64,000 nucleotides of DNA from Acholeplasmataceae bacterium UBA6150 (GCA_002423145.1 DIUU01000003.1:62001-126000); one strand, 5' to 3'. Positions 17,347 to 26,748 are shown, numbered from the stretch's first letter. A program made the numbers and translations. The notes: generated by a model not told the origin, from the sequence alone.

Positions 17347-17373
17347 GTATAATAGGGGTAGGAGGTATGAACG

Positions 17374-17817
17374 ATGAAACGTTATGAAAAATGGATTTAT
17401 GTAGCATTATATACCCTATTTACGCTCATTTATTTACAACTCGTGATCGGATTTATGCGCTATGATGGTGCATCCGGTATTGTGTTGTTTTTACTAACCA
17501 TGATTTTATTCAATATATTATATGGGGTATATGCCTTGAGGGTTAAAACCAACCCTTCAGCCATGATACTCAGTATATTTTATTTCATCTGGTTTAGTGT
17601 AGCCTTCTTCAATATTGAAACTGAAGGGGCAGTTATATTGCCAAGATACGCTATTTACTATTTGTGGGTAGATGGGGCTTATTATCCCGCCAAACTCGCT
17701 GCTTTGAATGGGTATTTTGAAACCGTCCTCGCAGTATCTGTATACGCCATTCCTTTACTACTGTTATTAAATGTTGAAATGGTTAAAAAGTTTAAAAAGG
17801 ATATCGAAAAGAGGTAA
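17374..17817 (+). CDS. Hypothetical four-helix membrane protein
   Basis: 147 residues with four hydrophobic helices (about 7-27, 34-52, 60-78, 118-138) and a basic C-terminus (KKFKKDIEKR). No family recognised. RBS AGGAGGT sits 8 bp upstream. It is followed within 6 bp by a small winged-helix-like gene. Confidence 0.75.
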   Translation: MKRYEKWIYVALYTLFTLIYLQLVIGFMRYDGASGIVLFLLTMILFNILYGVYALRVKTNPSAMILSIFYFIWFSVAFFNIETEGAVILPRYAIYYLWVDGAYYPAKLAALNGYFETVLAVSVYAIPLLLLLNVEMVKKFKKDIEKR

Positions 17818-17823
17818 TCATAT

Positions 17824-18003
17824 ATGGACGATCAAACCAAAGTTTTAGAAGCATTATCTACCTCTAATGTACCTTTATCTCAAAAAGAAATCGAAGCCAA
17901 AACAGGTTTGGATTCGAAAGTCGTCGATAAAGCGATGAAAACACTCAAAAAAGAAGAAAAAATCGTGTCTAAAGTCCGTTGTAAATGGGAAGTTAACCAC
18001 TAA
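17824..18003 (+). CDS. Small helix-turn-helix-like protein
   Basis: 59 residues, short enough to be missed by length filters. Starts MDDQTKVLEALST; the order (helix, SQKEIEAKTGLDSKVVDKAMKTLKKEEKI, then a VSKVRCKWEV hairpin) is a minimal winged-helix layout like the DNA-binding part of small MarR/ArsR-type proteins. RBS AGAGGTAA. Terminated by a strong hairpin at 18008-18036. Confidence 0.75.
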   Translation: MDDQTKVLEALSTSNVPLSQKEIEAKTGLDSKVVDKAMKTLKKEEKIVSKVRCKWEVNH

Positions 18004-18007
18004 TATA

Positions 18008-18036
18008 AATATCCCGTTTTTTTGGGATATTTTTTC
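18008..18036 (+). terminator. Terminator
   Basis: AATATCCC/GGGATATT stem with T-rich loop and T6. Confidence 0.85.
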
Positions 18037-18048
18037 TAAGGAGTAACC

Positions 18049-19050
18049 ATGGAACCAAAAATCAAAGCATTATTTAAGGATGATATCCTTGAAGTTTCGA
18101 AAACTTTATATGATATGGACTTAAACTCATTTAAATTTTTGGGTGGATTTGAGTCTTTTGTTTATGAATATGAATTTAAAGATAAAGCCTTTATCTTAAA
18201 AATCAGCCACAGCTCTCACCGAACACAATCACAGATTGAATCTGAGTTTGATTTCGTGAATCACTTGTATCAGCAAGGTGCCAGTGTATCGAAACCCATT
18301 TTAAATCGTCATCATCGTTTCACCCATACATACCTTTTGGATGAAGGGTATTTTACGATTTCATCGACAGAGAAAGCCTTAGGTAATCGACCAACTGATT
18401 TATTAACCAATCGTGTTTTACAGCACAATTATGGCAAAACCATTGGGTTATTTCATCACTTGACGATGTCTTATGAACCGAAGATCTCAATCGAAAAACG
18501 ATTCACTTGGGTGGATGATCCCTTGATTGTAGAATGTAGAAATTACTTAGACGAATCGGATGGTTTTGTGTATGATGAAATGATTAAAGTCATGGATCAA
18601 ATCCAAAAGATCCCTCAAACCATGACCAATTATGGCTTGATACACACCGATATTCACCGTTCAAACTTTTTGGTTCAAGAGGATCAAACACTTACGGTAT
18701 TTGACTTTGATGACGCAGCGTACTTTTATTTCATGAGTGATATCGCGATTGCGATATTCTATACATTATTTTTTATGCCAAACAAGGATGAGGTAGCTGA
18801 AGCATTTATACTTCAATTGATGCAGGGATATCAAGAAACACACCCTATGTCAAAAGCAGATTTTTTAACCATACCCCTATTTTTACGATTTCGCACAATC
18901 GTCTTATATCTCGCCTTAAAACGAAGTACACAAAAAACAGACCCGTTTACCATGAAATACAATGGTCTATACTTAGATTCAATTCAACAAAATTTACCTT
19001 TCCTTCAGGTGGATTTTGAAATGCTATATCAAAGAATCAACAGATCATAA
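18049..19050 (+). CDS. Aminoglycoside phosphotransferase-fold kinase
   Basis: 333 residues of the APH/choline kinase-like fold. An N-terminal lobe with FILKISH (likely ATP-site Lys, about residue 50), the catalytic loop HTDIHRSNFLV (HxDxxxxN, about 201-208) and the metal-binding DFDDAA (about 219). Members phosphorylate small alcohols or sugars (choline, homoserine, methylthioribose, antibiotics); the substrate here is not evident, and resistance should not be assumed. RBS AAGGAG. Its 3' neighbour is a GH5 gene 30 bp away. Confidence 0.85.
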   Translation: MEPKIKALFKDDILEVSKTLYDMDLNSFKFLGGFESFVYEYEFKDKAFILKISHSSHRTQSQIESEFDFVNHLYQQGASVSKPILNRHHRFTHTYLLDEGYFTISSTEKALGNRPTDLLTNRVLQHNYGKTIGLFHHLTMSYEPKISIEKRFTWVDDPLIVECRNYLDESDGFVYDEMIKVMDQIQKIPQTMTNYGLIHTDIHRSNFLVQEDQTLTVFDFDDAAYFYFMSDIAIAIFYTLFFMPNKDEVAEAFILQLMQGYQETHPMSKADFLTIPLFLRFRTIVLYLALKRSTQKTDPFTMKYNGLYLDSIQQNLPFLQVDFEMLYQRINRS

Positions 19051-19080
19051 CATGATATAATACAAAGGGGAGTGGATAAG

Positions 19081-20085
19081 ATGGCAGAAATTAAAGGCGT
19101 CAATTTAGGTGGTTGGTTTGTATTAGAACAGTGGATGAAACCCGATTTATTTGAAGGTCTTACCGGACCAGATGAAACCCACTTTATGCAACACCATAAG
19201 AACCCACATGAAAGATTAGAACAGCATTATCAAACATTCATTACAGAAGCAGATTTTCAATATTTAAGTTCAGTTAACATCACTCAAGTGAGGTTACCTG
19301 TGCCTTGGTGGTTTTTAGGGACAGATTTGTATCACCGTTCTAAAGAACACATTGATAGGGCATTTGGTTATGCGAGAAAATATGGCATTCAAATCTTGAT
19401 TGATCTTCATACCGCACCAGGGTGTCAAAATGGCTTTGACAATGGGGGTATCACCGGTGTGATTGATTGGCCAAAAGATAAGAAAAACATCGATCAAACC
19501 ATTGAAGTATTGAAAACATTAACTACGTTGTATCATACCGATGAAGCATTTTATGGGATTCAAGTATTGAACGAACCACATAGTTCTATTGATATCGATA
19601 TCATCTTAGATTTTTATGAAAGAAGTTATAAAGCTATCCGCAAAATTACCCAAAAGCTCATTGTATTTCATGATGCTTTTAGACCCAAATTACCAGTATG
19701 GGAAGGATTCTTTAAAAACAAAAAAAACGTGGCTTTTGATTTACATTTATACCACTGCTTTGACGATAAACTCGTCCATGGGGGTGAATTAAATCACCTC
19801 AAAGTGGTATTAGAAGAAAGAAACCAAATGATTCAAACCATATCTAAATTTGTTAGGGTCATCGTAGGTGAATGGTCATTGGGTTTAAGAGAATCTGCGA
19901 TGGATTTCAAAGACACATTCTCTCATGACATCTTTGTGAGACTATTGGCAGATGCACAGCTATACGTATTTAACCAAGCCTTTGGATTTTATTTTTGGAG
20001 TTATCGAATTGATCGTGAGTCACATTTAAATTGGGACTTAGGACGCTTGATTCAAGCGGGATTATTACCAAACAATTTCAAATAG
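19081..20085 (+). CDS. GH5-family glycoside hydrolase (exo-beta-1,3-glucanase-like)
   Basis: 334 residues from ATG 19081 with AGGGGAG 8 bp upstream; the GTG at 19072 is too near that RBS. The start KGVNLGGWFVLEQW is the hallmark of fungal-type exo-1,3-glucanases (GH5_9-like). Acid/base Glu in QVLNEPHS (about residue 170) and nucleophile Glu in IVGEWSLGL (about 265) are visible. No signal peptide, so it should act in the cytosol on imported oligosaccharides. Substrate within beta-glucans is inferred. Confidence 0.87.
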   Translation: MAEIKGVNLGGWFVLEQWMKPDLFEGLTGPDETHFMQHHKNPHERLEQHYQTFITEADFQYLSSVNITQVRLPVPWWFLGTDLYHRSKEHIDRAFGYARKYGIQILIDLHTAPGCQNGFDNGGITGVIDWPKDKKNIDQTIEVLKTLTTLYHTDEAFYGIQVLNEPHSSIDIDIILDFYERSYKAIRKITQKLIVFHDAFRPKLPVWEGFFKNKKNVAFDLHLYHCFDDKLVHGGELNHLKVVLEERNQMIQTISKFVRVIVGEWSLGLRESAMDFKDTFSHDIFVRLLADAQLYVFNQAFGFYFWSYRIDRESHLNWDLGRLIQAGLLPNNFK

Positions 20086-20094
20086 GAGGCATTA

Positions 20095-20400
20095 ATGAAA
20101 GCATTGTTTCATATTGACGAAAGACATAAATGGCCATTACTAGCGATGAATATTAAAAATCTTCAACAGGTTTGCCCCGTCAGCAACATCGCTGTGGTCA
20201 TCAATTCAGAAGCGGTTGAACTCTTTATCAAATCGACTGTTAAGCTCGAACCAAATGTGAAATACTACTTATGTGAGAACTCGATTAAAACGAGAAATCT
20301 CAACCCCAATGATATATTGGCAGGTACTGAAGTCGTGAAGAGTGGGGTCTATCAAATTGTGCTTTTACAAAATCAAGGCTTCGCTTATATAAAACCGTAA
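20095..20400 (+). CDS. DsrE/DsrF-like small protein
   Basis: 101 residues, alpha/beta DsrE-like fold (KALFHIDERHKWPLLAMNI ... NIAVVINSEAVELFI ... YLCENSIKTRNLNPNDI). A Cys occurs in YYLCENSI, at the usual site of the DsrE active Cys, so sulfur relay or small-molecule binding is possible. RBS AGGAGG; 9 bp after the GH5 gene and so cotranscribed. Confidence 0.75.
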   Translation: MKALFHIDERHKWPLLAMNIKNLQQVCPVSNIAVVINSEAVELFIKSTVKLEPNVKYYLCENSIKTRNLNPNDILAGTEVVKSGVYQIVLLQNQGFAYIKP

Positions 20401-20418
20401 AATGTTACGGTTTTTTTC
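20391..20418 (+). terminator. Terminator after DsrE-like gene
   Basis: AAAACCGTAA/TTACGGTTTT stem with T7. Confidence 0.9.
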
Positions 20419-20460
20419 TTGATAGAATGATATAATTAAATCAATGATGAGGTTAAACCA

Positions 20461-20868
20461 ATGAAAAAAATATATATATTTATCATCCTTATAACACTCA
20501 CCTTAAGCGGGTGTCAAAAAAGTGATTTGATCGTTCGTTATTCGGATGATCTAAAAATAGAACAAAATGGACTCATATATTTGGTGGATAGCTTCTATGA
20601 ATTAAACGCAAACACCCACTTTAGAATCTCAATTGAGAATACAACAGATGAATCGATAACTTTAAAACTAGAAAATCTATTTATCACAAGACTATCCAAT
20701 GAAGTTGGATACCCTATCAACTGTCGTATCTTCGATAATGAAGTGATTGTGTCTGCTAATTCTAAAGAGAATCTATCCTGTGTGGTTGTTCTACCAACAT
20801 CGATTGATGATGAGCATTACAAATTGACATTTAACAAGTTTGTTTTTAACTTGTTTGAGAAAAAGTAG
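20461..20868 (+). CDS. Small lipoprotein, unknown function
   Basis: 135 residues. A signal peptide ends in the lipobox LTLSGC (Cys18). The mature part reads as a beta-sandwich (THFRISIENTTDESITLKLENL ... SKENLSCVVVLPT), typical of extracellular immunoglobulin-like domains. No family recognised. A TATAAT sits about 30 bp upstream. The downstream AAAACAGC/GCTGTTTT repeat (20880-20911) is a weak terminator. Confidence 0.75.
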   Translation: MKKIYIFIILITLTLSGCQKSDLIVRYSDDLKIEQNGLIYLVDSFYELNANTHFRISIENTTDESITLKLENLFITRLSNEVGYPINCRIFDNEVIVSANSKENLSCVVVLPTSIDDEHYKLTFNKFVFNLFEKK

Positions 20869-20926
20869 CCAAAAACGTATAAAACAGCAAGTATGCATAA
20901 GCTGTTTTGATTAATCAGGAGTAAAT

Positions 20927-23854
20927 ATGGAGCAAATTAAGTTTTTAAATAATGACAGTAAACATGTATTTTATAATCACATAGTTACCTCCATTAAGGA
21001 ATGTATATCATTTCATTTTTCGGTTGCATTCATCTCAGATTCAGCTGTACAGCTGTTAGTTGATTCATTTACAGATGCTCAAAAAAGGAATGTAAAAGGT
21101 AGAATTTTGACAACCGATTATATGTGCGGCACGGACCCTAAAGCATTGAGAAGACTGATGAGTTTTCCTAATGTTGAAGTCAGAGTATACAAGACACTGG
21201 ACAAGCATACGAGAGGATTCCACACAAAAGGCTATATTTTTGAAAATCAAAATGATATTCAAGTCTCAATTGGATCTTCAAATTTAACTGCAAATGCATT
21301 GAAGTATAATCATGAATGGAATATGACATATTATTCGAAAAATAATGATGAACTCATTAAAAGGGTTTACTCTGAATTTGATATATTGTGGGAAGATACT
21401 AATGTAACAGAATTAAATGAAGACTATTTGGTTGAATACGAAAAAACATATTATACAGATCGATATTCAAAAACTAATCAACAACAGCTCTTTAAGCAAC
21501 TGGCAGAGTTTTTGAAAGATCATGTTGAATCTGATTTATTAAATGAAATAGCAGAAACCTTTGAAATTGATGCATCTGAGGTTCAAAATTTACTAGACTA
21601 CACTATAAGTAATAACGAAATTAAACCCAATAATATGCAAGAAAAGGCCTTAGAGTCGTTATATAATCTTAGAAAACTAGGGTCAAATAAAGGGCTAGTA
21701 ATAGCTGCGACAGGAACAGGCAAAACATATCTTGCAGCTTTTGATGCACTTCAAGTAAATCCAAAACGACTTCTTTTTATTGTACATCGTGAAAAAATCT
21801 TGAAAGATGCAATGAAATCTTTCAAAAATGTTGTTAATGCTAAAATGGGATTATTTACCGGAAACGAGAAAACAATCGATGCAGACTATATTTTTGCCTC
21901 TATTCAGACATTAAGTCGGGATAAAAATTTATATCAACTATCTGATGATGCATTTGATTATATTGTGATCGATGAAGCTCACAGATCTGCAGCACCGACA
22001 TATCATAAAGTAATGAAGTATTTTAAACCGAAATTCATTTTAGGATTAACTGCAACACCTGAAAGAACTGATTCGAACAGTATTTTTGAATTATTCGATA
22101 ATCAAATCGCAGCAGAAATTCGTTTAAGAGATGCATTGCAAGAAAATTTAGTTGTCCCTTTTCACTATTTTGGTATTACAGATGCAGTAACTGATTATGA
22201 AGGAATCGATGTTACAAGAGATATCGATGAAGTAGCTGAAAGACTTAATATAAAAGCTAGAGTAGACTTAATTATTGAAAACATATACAAGTATGGAAAC
22301 AGTGGCTCGAAAACTAAAGCACTGGGTTTTTGCATTAGTGTTAAGCATTCAGAGTATATGGCCAATGAATTTAATAAAAGAGGTCTTAAATCTGTTTCTT
22401 TAACGGGCCAGAGTAGTGAAGATGATAGGGAACTGTATATTCAACAACTCGAAGATGACAAGGCAGAATTATCTTTTATATTTACAGTGGACATATTTAA
22501 CGAAGGTATTGATATTCCTAGTTTAAATTTAGTGTTAATGCTAAGACCAACACAGTCACCAATCATATTTACCCAACAACTCGGTAGAGGGTTAAGACTG
22601 CATCCTAATAAGGAATACTTAACTGTATTGGATTTTATTGGAAATCATAATAAGTCATTTTTAATCCCAATCGCGCTTTCGGGAGATAGATCGTTTGATA
22701 AAGATGACATCATGTTAGATACACTATCTGATTTTATGAGTATTCCAGGTGATACGTTTATCAGATTGGATGAAATATCCAAAAAAAGAATCCTTCATCA
22801 ACTTGAAAGATACAATTTCGATGAAATGAAAAATTTAAAAGAACTCTATTTTGAAATTAAGCGATTAAAGAATAAAATACCATCACTTCTAGACTTTAGT
22901 TTTGATGGGTTTGATCCGATTAGATTTATTGAAAAATCAAAATCATATATTGAATTTGTTGCTAAGATGGAAGATGACGAGGACATTAATCGATTAATTG
23001 ACAATCAGGATGCAATTTCATACTTTAGATTTATTGACTCATTGTTACCGGCAAAGAGAATTCATGAATTCGTAATTCTTGACTATCTTATGAAAAATAC
23101 CACAACAACTTTTGAGTCACTAACAAATGAAATATCGAGGTACATAGTTAATCCAGACATTAATGATTTAGAACATGCCATTAAGCATTTGAAGGGCTTA
23201 CTTTTTGGAGATTCAGACAGGAAAAGATTTAAATCACCACTAATCATTAGCGATAAAATTGCTTTTAATAATGATTTCGATGTGCTTTTAACGAATAAAA
23301 TCTTCGAAAAACAAATTCTAGAGAGCATTGATTATGGAATCAGAAGATATCAGCATGAATTCGGAAGACCTGAATTATTCTACCCTGCTTTCAATCTTTA
23401 CTATCAGTACCAACTTCGAGAAGTAACTCAAATCGCACGTTATGAAAGTATATACGTCATTCAAAGTGGGGTTTCTACGTTTAATAACAATTACTACTTG
23501 TTCGTAACACTCGACAAAGGTAATGTAAAAGAGAGTGTTAATTACAAAGACAAATTCATTGATCGAAAGACATTTCAATGGGAATCTCCAAATAATACGA
23601 CGAACACTAGTATTACTGGAACGAATTTAATAAATCACATAGAAAAAAACACTTCGATCCATCTCTTTGTTAAAAAGGGCGGTAAGAATTCTGACATCTA
23701 CAGTAAGAAAATGATGTACCTTGGCAAAGTTGATAAGATTAGTAATGAATTTGAAAAACCAATCAGATTTAAATTTAGGTTGCACCATGAAGTTCCAGAA
23801 GATATTTATTATAAGTTGACTTCGGAGTATAAAAATGATGAAAAAACAGATTGA
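20927..23854 (+). CDS. PLD-like nuclease / superfamily 2 helicase / DUF3427 protein
   Basis: 975 residues. N-terminal phospholipase D-like domain (1-160) with one HxK motif (His99, Lys101) and GSSN at 116-119; then an SF2 helicase (about 235-580): Walker A AATGTGKT (260-267), DEAH box (349-352), TATPER, and QQLGRGLR arginine finger; the C-terminal third (about 680-960) matches the DUF3427 layout. This architecture occurs in many bacteria and is suspected to act in defence or DNA repair; its biochemistry is not settled to my knowledge. Overlaps the following Nudix gene by 20 bp, so the two are coupled. By eye richer in ATA/AGA codons than its neighbours, which suggests transfer. Confidence 0.9.
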   Translation: MEQIKFLNNDSKHVFYNHIVTSIKECISFHFSVAFISDSAVQLLVDSFTDAQKRNVKGRILTTDYMCGTDPKALRRLMSFPNVEVRVYKTLDKHTRGFHTKGYIFENQNDIQVSIGSSNLTANALKYNHEWNMTYYSKNNDELIKRVYSEFDILWEDTNVTELNEDYLVEYEKTYYTDRYSKTNQQQLFKQLAEFLKDHVESDLLNEIAETFEIDASEVQNLLDYTISNNEIKPNNMQEKALESLYNLRKLGSNKGLVIAATGTGKTYLAAFDALQVNPKRLLFIVHREKILKDAMKSFKNVVNAKMGLFTGNEKTIDADYIFASIQTLSRDKNLYQLSDDAFDYIVIDEAHRSAAPTYHKVMKYFKPKFILGLTATPERTDSNSIFELFDNQIAAEIRLRDALQENLVVPFHYFGITDAVTDYEGIDVTRDIDEVAERLNIKARVDLIIENIYKYGNSGSKTKALGFCISVKHSEYMANEFNKRGLKSVSLTGQSSEDDRELYIQQLEDDKAELSFIFTVDIFNEGIDIPSLNLVLMLRPTQSPIIFTQQLGRGLRLHPNKEYLTVLDFIGNHNKSFLIPIALSGDRSFDKDDIMLDTLSDFMSIPGDTFIRLDEISKKRILHQLERYNFDEMKNLKELYFEIKRLKNKIPSLLDFSFDGFDPIRFIEKSKSYIEFVAKMEDDEDINRLIDNQDAISYFRFIDSLLPAKRIHEFVILDYLMKNTTTTFESLTNEISRYIVNPDINDLEHAIKHLKGLLFGDSDRKRFKSPLIISDKIAFNNDFDVLLTNKIFEKQILESIDYGIRRYQHEFGRPELFYPAFNLYYQYQLREVTQIARYESIYVIQSGVSTFNNNYYLFVTLDKGNVKESVNYKDKFIDRKTFQWESPNNTTNTSITGTNLINHIEKNTSIHLFVKKGGKNSDIYSKKMMYLGKVDKISNEFEKPIRFKFRLHHEVPEDIYYKLTSEYKNDEKTD

Positions 23855-24233
23855 AGTTGTAGCAGCTGTATTTAGTAAAGGAAATCAATACTTTTGCGCA
23901 CAAAGAAAAGACAAAGGCGAATTAGCGAAAAAATGGGAGTTTCCTGGCGGAAAAATTGAAGAAAATGAAACACATCAAGATGCTTTAGCCAGAGAGATTA
24001 AAGAAGAACTATCGGCGATCATTAGAGTCAATGATTTCATAATGACTGTTGTTCACGAATATAATGGCTTTATACTTACCATGCATGCATATCATTGTGA
24101 AATAATTGAGGGTGAACTCATTATTTCAGAACACCTAGATTCGAAATGGGTAACACTAGAAGAAATTGGAAATTATGATTTTGCAGCTGCTGATTTGCCA
24201 ATCATTAATAATTTGCTCCATACTGATAAATGA
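23835..24233 (+). CDS. MutT-type Nudix hydrolase paired with PLD-helicase
   Basis: 132 residues with a complete Nudix box GGKIEENETHQDALAREIKEEL (residues about 37-58) and the MutT-like start VVAAVFSKGNQYFCAQR. MutT/NudG-like enzymes hydrolyse damaged or modified (d)NTPs. GGAG lies 7 bp before the first ATG (23835); the gene begins within the end of the helicase gene. The pairing suggests that it removes a nucleotide related to the helicase-nuclease activity. Confidence 0.88.
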   Translation: MMKKQIEVVAAVFSKGNQYFCAQRKDKGELAKKWEFPGGKIEENETHQDALAREIKEELSAIIRVNDFIMTVVHEYNGFILTMHAYHCEIIEGELIISEHLDSKWVTLEEIGNYDFAAADLPIINNLLHTDK

Positions 24234-24242
24234 ATCATATTT

Positions 24243-24270
24243 GAGGACCAAGAAGTCCTCTTTTCTTTTT
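24243..24270 (+). terminator. Terminator of the helicase-Nudix pair
   Basis: GAGGAC/GTCCTC stem with 6-nt loop and T-rich tail. Confidence 0.8.
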
Positions 24271-24337
24271 ATATATAAAATTTCACACTAGATTAGATAG
24301 TGGTAATAAAAAAGATATAACTATGTTATAATACCAA

Positions 24338-24351
24338 TGTAAACGCTTTTA
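24338..24351 (+). promoter_or_regulatory. Candidate CcpA catabolite-response element
   Basis: TGTAAACGCTTTTA matches the Firmicutes cre consensus TGWAARCGYTWNCW at 13 of 14 positions. It lies just downstream of a TATAAT (24327-24332), over the expected transcription start of the leucine dehydrogenase operon, where CcpA would repress. Confidence 0.55.
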
Positions 24352-24371
24352 TTTCGAAGGGAGAATTTTAC

Positions 24372-25454
24372 ATGAGTGATTTTAAAGTATTCGAGTACAT
24401 GGAAAAACACAAGTACGAACAGGTAGTCTATTTCTATGATAGGACTACAGGATTGAAAGGTATTACCGTGATTCATAACACCACATTGGGGCCAGCCCTT
24501 GGTGGCACTAGAGTCTGGAATTATGAATCGGAAGATGAAGCAGTCATGGACTGCCTAAGATTGGCTAGAGGGATGACTTACAAAGCTGCAGCCGCTGGGT
24601 TAAACCTTGGTGGTGGAAAGACCGTTTTAATTGGAGACGCAACCAAAGTCAAGAGCGAAGCGTATTTCAGAGCCTTAGGTAGATATGTTCAATCCTTAAA
24701 TGGTAGATATATCACCGCTGAAGACGTCAATACCAGCACGAAAGATATGAGTTATGTGCATATGGAAACAGATTTCGTGGTGGGTCTAGAAGGTAAATCT
24801 GGTAACCCATCTCCAGTCACTGCACTTGGTGCTTTATATGGCATCAAAGCCTCACTGAAGTATCGATTTGGAAATGAAGACATATCCAAATATACCTTCG
24901 CTGTACAAGGCGCAGGACAAACTGGTTATTATTTAATCAATCATTTAGTAGAATTGGGTGCGAAGAAAGTATATTTCTCTGAAATCAATCCAAAATACAT
25001 TGAAAGAATGAAGAATGAACACCCTGAAGTGGAATTTGTAAACCCAGATCAAATCTATGGTATGGAAGTGGATGTATTCGCACCATGTGCCTTAGGTGGT
25101 GTATTAAATAATAAAACCATCCCACAAATCAAAGCGAAAATCATTGCAGGAACTGCCAATAACGTATTACTCGATGAAGACATTCATGGACCAATGATCA
25201 AAGAACGTGGCATTTTGTATGCTCCAGACTTTGTAATCAATGCTGGTGGACTCATCAACGTATATGTTGAACTCATGAATTGGCCGTTAGAAAAAGCGAA
25301 TGCCGATGTTAAATTGATTTATGATCGTCTATTAGAAATTTATGAAATTGCTAAAACACAAGATATCCATACACAACTCGCAGCGAAAGTATTTGCTAAA
25401 AACAGAATTGAAACCATTAAGAACTTACACGATAACTATATACCCAAAAGATAA
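24372..25454 (+). CDS. Leucine/valine dehydrogenase
   Basis: 360 residues of the Glu/Leu/Phe/Val dehydrogenase family. The N-terminal catalytic domain has TLGPALGGTRVW and GLNLGGGKTVLIGD with the catalytic Lys83; the Rossmann domain has FAVQGAGQTGYYL (about residue 180) binding NAD. It deaminates branched-chain amino acids to 2-oxoacids. Heads an operon with a 2-oxoacid:ferredoxin oxidoreductase, so leucine, valine and isoleucine would be oxidised to acyl-CoA. A leucine preference is inferred from length and motif. RBS AAGGGAG. Confidence 0.88.
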   Translation: MSDFKVFEYMEKHKYEQVVYFYDRTTGLKGITVIHNTTLGPALGGTRVWNYESEDEAVMDCLRLARGMTYKAAAAGLNLGGGKTVLIGDATKVKSEAYFRALGRYVQSLNGRYITAEDVNTSTKDMSYVHMETDFVVGLEGKSGNPSPVTALGALYGIKASLKYRFGNEDISKYTFAVQGAGQTGYYLINHLVELGAKKVYFSEINPKYIERMKNEHPEVEFVNPDQIYGMEVDVFAPCALGGVLNNKTIPQIKAKIIAGTANNVLLDEDIHGPMIKERGILYAPDFVINAGGLINVYVELMNWPLEKANADVKLIYDRLLEIYEIAKTQDIHTQLAAKVFAKNRIETIKNLHDNYIPKR

Positions 25455-25466
25455 GGAGTGATTCTA

Positions 25467-25688
25467 TTGGCTAAGTATCAACTTGATTTTAACGACGATG
25501 CTTGTAAAGGTTGTGAACTGTGTGTGAACAACTGTCCTGTTAAAATCCTCGGTATGTCTAATACCCGTATGAATGCCTCAGGTTACGCACTCGTGGATGT
25601 ATTAAACATCGACAAATGCATTGGTTGCACATTTTGTGCCATCATTTGCCCAGACTCTGTCATTACGGTGGTAAAAAACGATGCCTAA
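25467..25688 (+). CDS. 2-oxoacid:ferredoxin oxidoreductase delta subunit (2x[4Fe-4S])
   Basis: 73 residues from TTG 25467, chosen because AAGGAGTG is six bases upstream; the GTG at 25458 lies inside that RBS. Two ferredoxin clusters: CKGCELCVNNCP and CIGCTFCAIICP. Transfers electrons from the catalytic dimer to ferredoxin. Overlaps the alpha gene by 8 bp. Confidence 0.9.
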   Translation: MAKYQLDFNDDACKGCELCVNNCPVKILGMSNTRMNASGYALVDVLNIDKCIGCTFCAIICPDSVITVVKNDA

Positions 25689-26748
25689 AAAACTCATTAA
25701 AGGTAACGAAGCCATTGCGTTGGCTGCGATTAAAGCGGGTGTGGATGCGTATTTTGGATATCCGATAACCCCACAAAATGAAGTACCAGAATACTTATCA
25801 AAGTATTTACCTGAAGCCGGTAAAGTGTTCGTTCAAGCCGAATCTGAGATTGCTGCCATCAACATGGTTTATGGTGCGGCAGGTTGCGGCAAGCGCGTCA
25901 TGACGTCATCATCATCGGTTGGGATTGCTTTAAAACAAGAAGCCATTTCATACATCGCAGGTGCTGAATTGCCATGCTTAATCGTTTCTGTGATGCGTGG
26001 AGGCCCAGGTTTAGGAGGCATTCAACCTTCACAAGCAGATTATTATCAGGCTACCCGTGGTGGTGGTAATGGTGATTACCATACCGTCGTTATTGCACCT
26101 GAATCGATTCAAGAAACGGTTGATTACATCAAAGAAGGTTTTGATATCGCCGATACCTATAGAAACCCAGTCATGATACTGATCGATGGACTCATCGGGC
26201 AAATGATGGAAGCGGTCGATATGGATAAAGAAAGTCCGAAACGTACCCTTCCGGCTAAACCTTGGGCGACGATTGGAACAGAACATCATAGCGGTAGGAA
26301 CATTATCAATTCGTTATTTTTAGATGCTCCAAAGCTAGAAGAACATAATTTAGACCTTAAAGCGAAATATGATATCATTAGACAAAAAGAAGTTAGAGTC
26401 GAACTCATCAATATGGAAGATGCAGATTACGTCATTGTAGCCTATGGATCCGTTGCGAGAATTGCGAGAAGTTCGATAGAAATGCTTAAAGAAGTCGGCA
26501 TCAATGTAGGCATGATTAGACCCATTACGGTATGGCCGTTTCCAAAAAAGGCATTTGACATGATTCCAGATACTTGTAAAGGTATTTTAGTCACTGAAAT
26601 GTCTTTAGGACAAATGCTAGATGACGTCGAAATCGCGAATAAAGGAAGACATGAAATTGCCTTTTATGGGCGTACTGGCGGGATGATTCCAGATCCAACT
26701 GAAATCAGAGATGCCATTATAAACTTTAAGAAATGGGTGATATCATGA
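25681..26748 (+). CDS. 2-oxoacid:ferredoxin oxidoreductase alpha subunit (VorB/KorA-like)
   Basis: 355 residues: pyrimidine-binding domain I (KGNEAIALAAIKAGVDAYFGYPITPQNEVPEYL), MTSSSSVGIALKQEAISYIAGAELP, and a C-terminal transketolase-like domain II (ADYVIVAYGSVARIARSSIEML). Decarboxylates 2-oxoacids with CoA and ferredoxin together with the beta subunit. The four-subunit delta-alpha-beta-gamma order and the leucine dehydrogenase point to branched-chain 2-oxoacids (VOR) rather than pyruvate. Confidence 0.88.
   Translation: MPKKLIKGNEAIALAAIKAGVDAYFGYPITPQNEVPEYLSKYLPEAGKVFVQAESEIAAINMVYGAAGCGKRVMTSSSSVGIALKQEAISYIAGAELPCLIVSVMRGGPGLGGIQPSQADYYQATRGGGNGDYHTVVIAPESIQETVDYIKEGFDIADTYRNPVMILIDGLIGQMMEAVDMDKESPKRTLPAKPWATIGTEHHSGRNIINSLFLDAPKLEEHNLDLKAKYDIIRQKEVRVELINMEDADYVIVAYGSVARIARSSIEMLKEVGINVGMIRPITVWPFPKKAFDMIPDTCKGILVTEMSLGQMLDDVEIANKGRHEIAFYGRTGGMIPDPTEIRDAIINFKKWVIS

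Noticed and set aside
18049..19050. Aminoglycoside resistance gene
   Set aside because: APH-fold kinases act on many substrates; no resistance-specific feature is seen.
20880..20911. AAAACAGC/GCTGTTTT as terminator
   Set aside because: Loop is 12 nt and only four T follow; kept only as a weak note within the lipoprotein entry.
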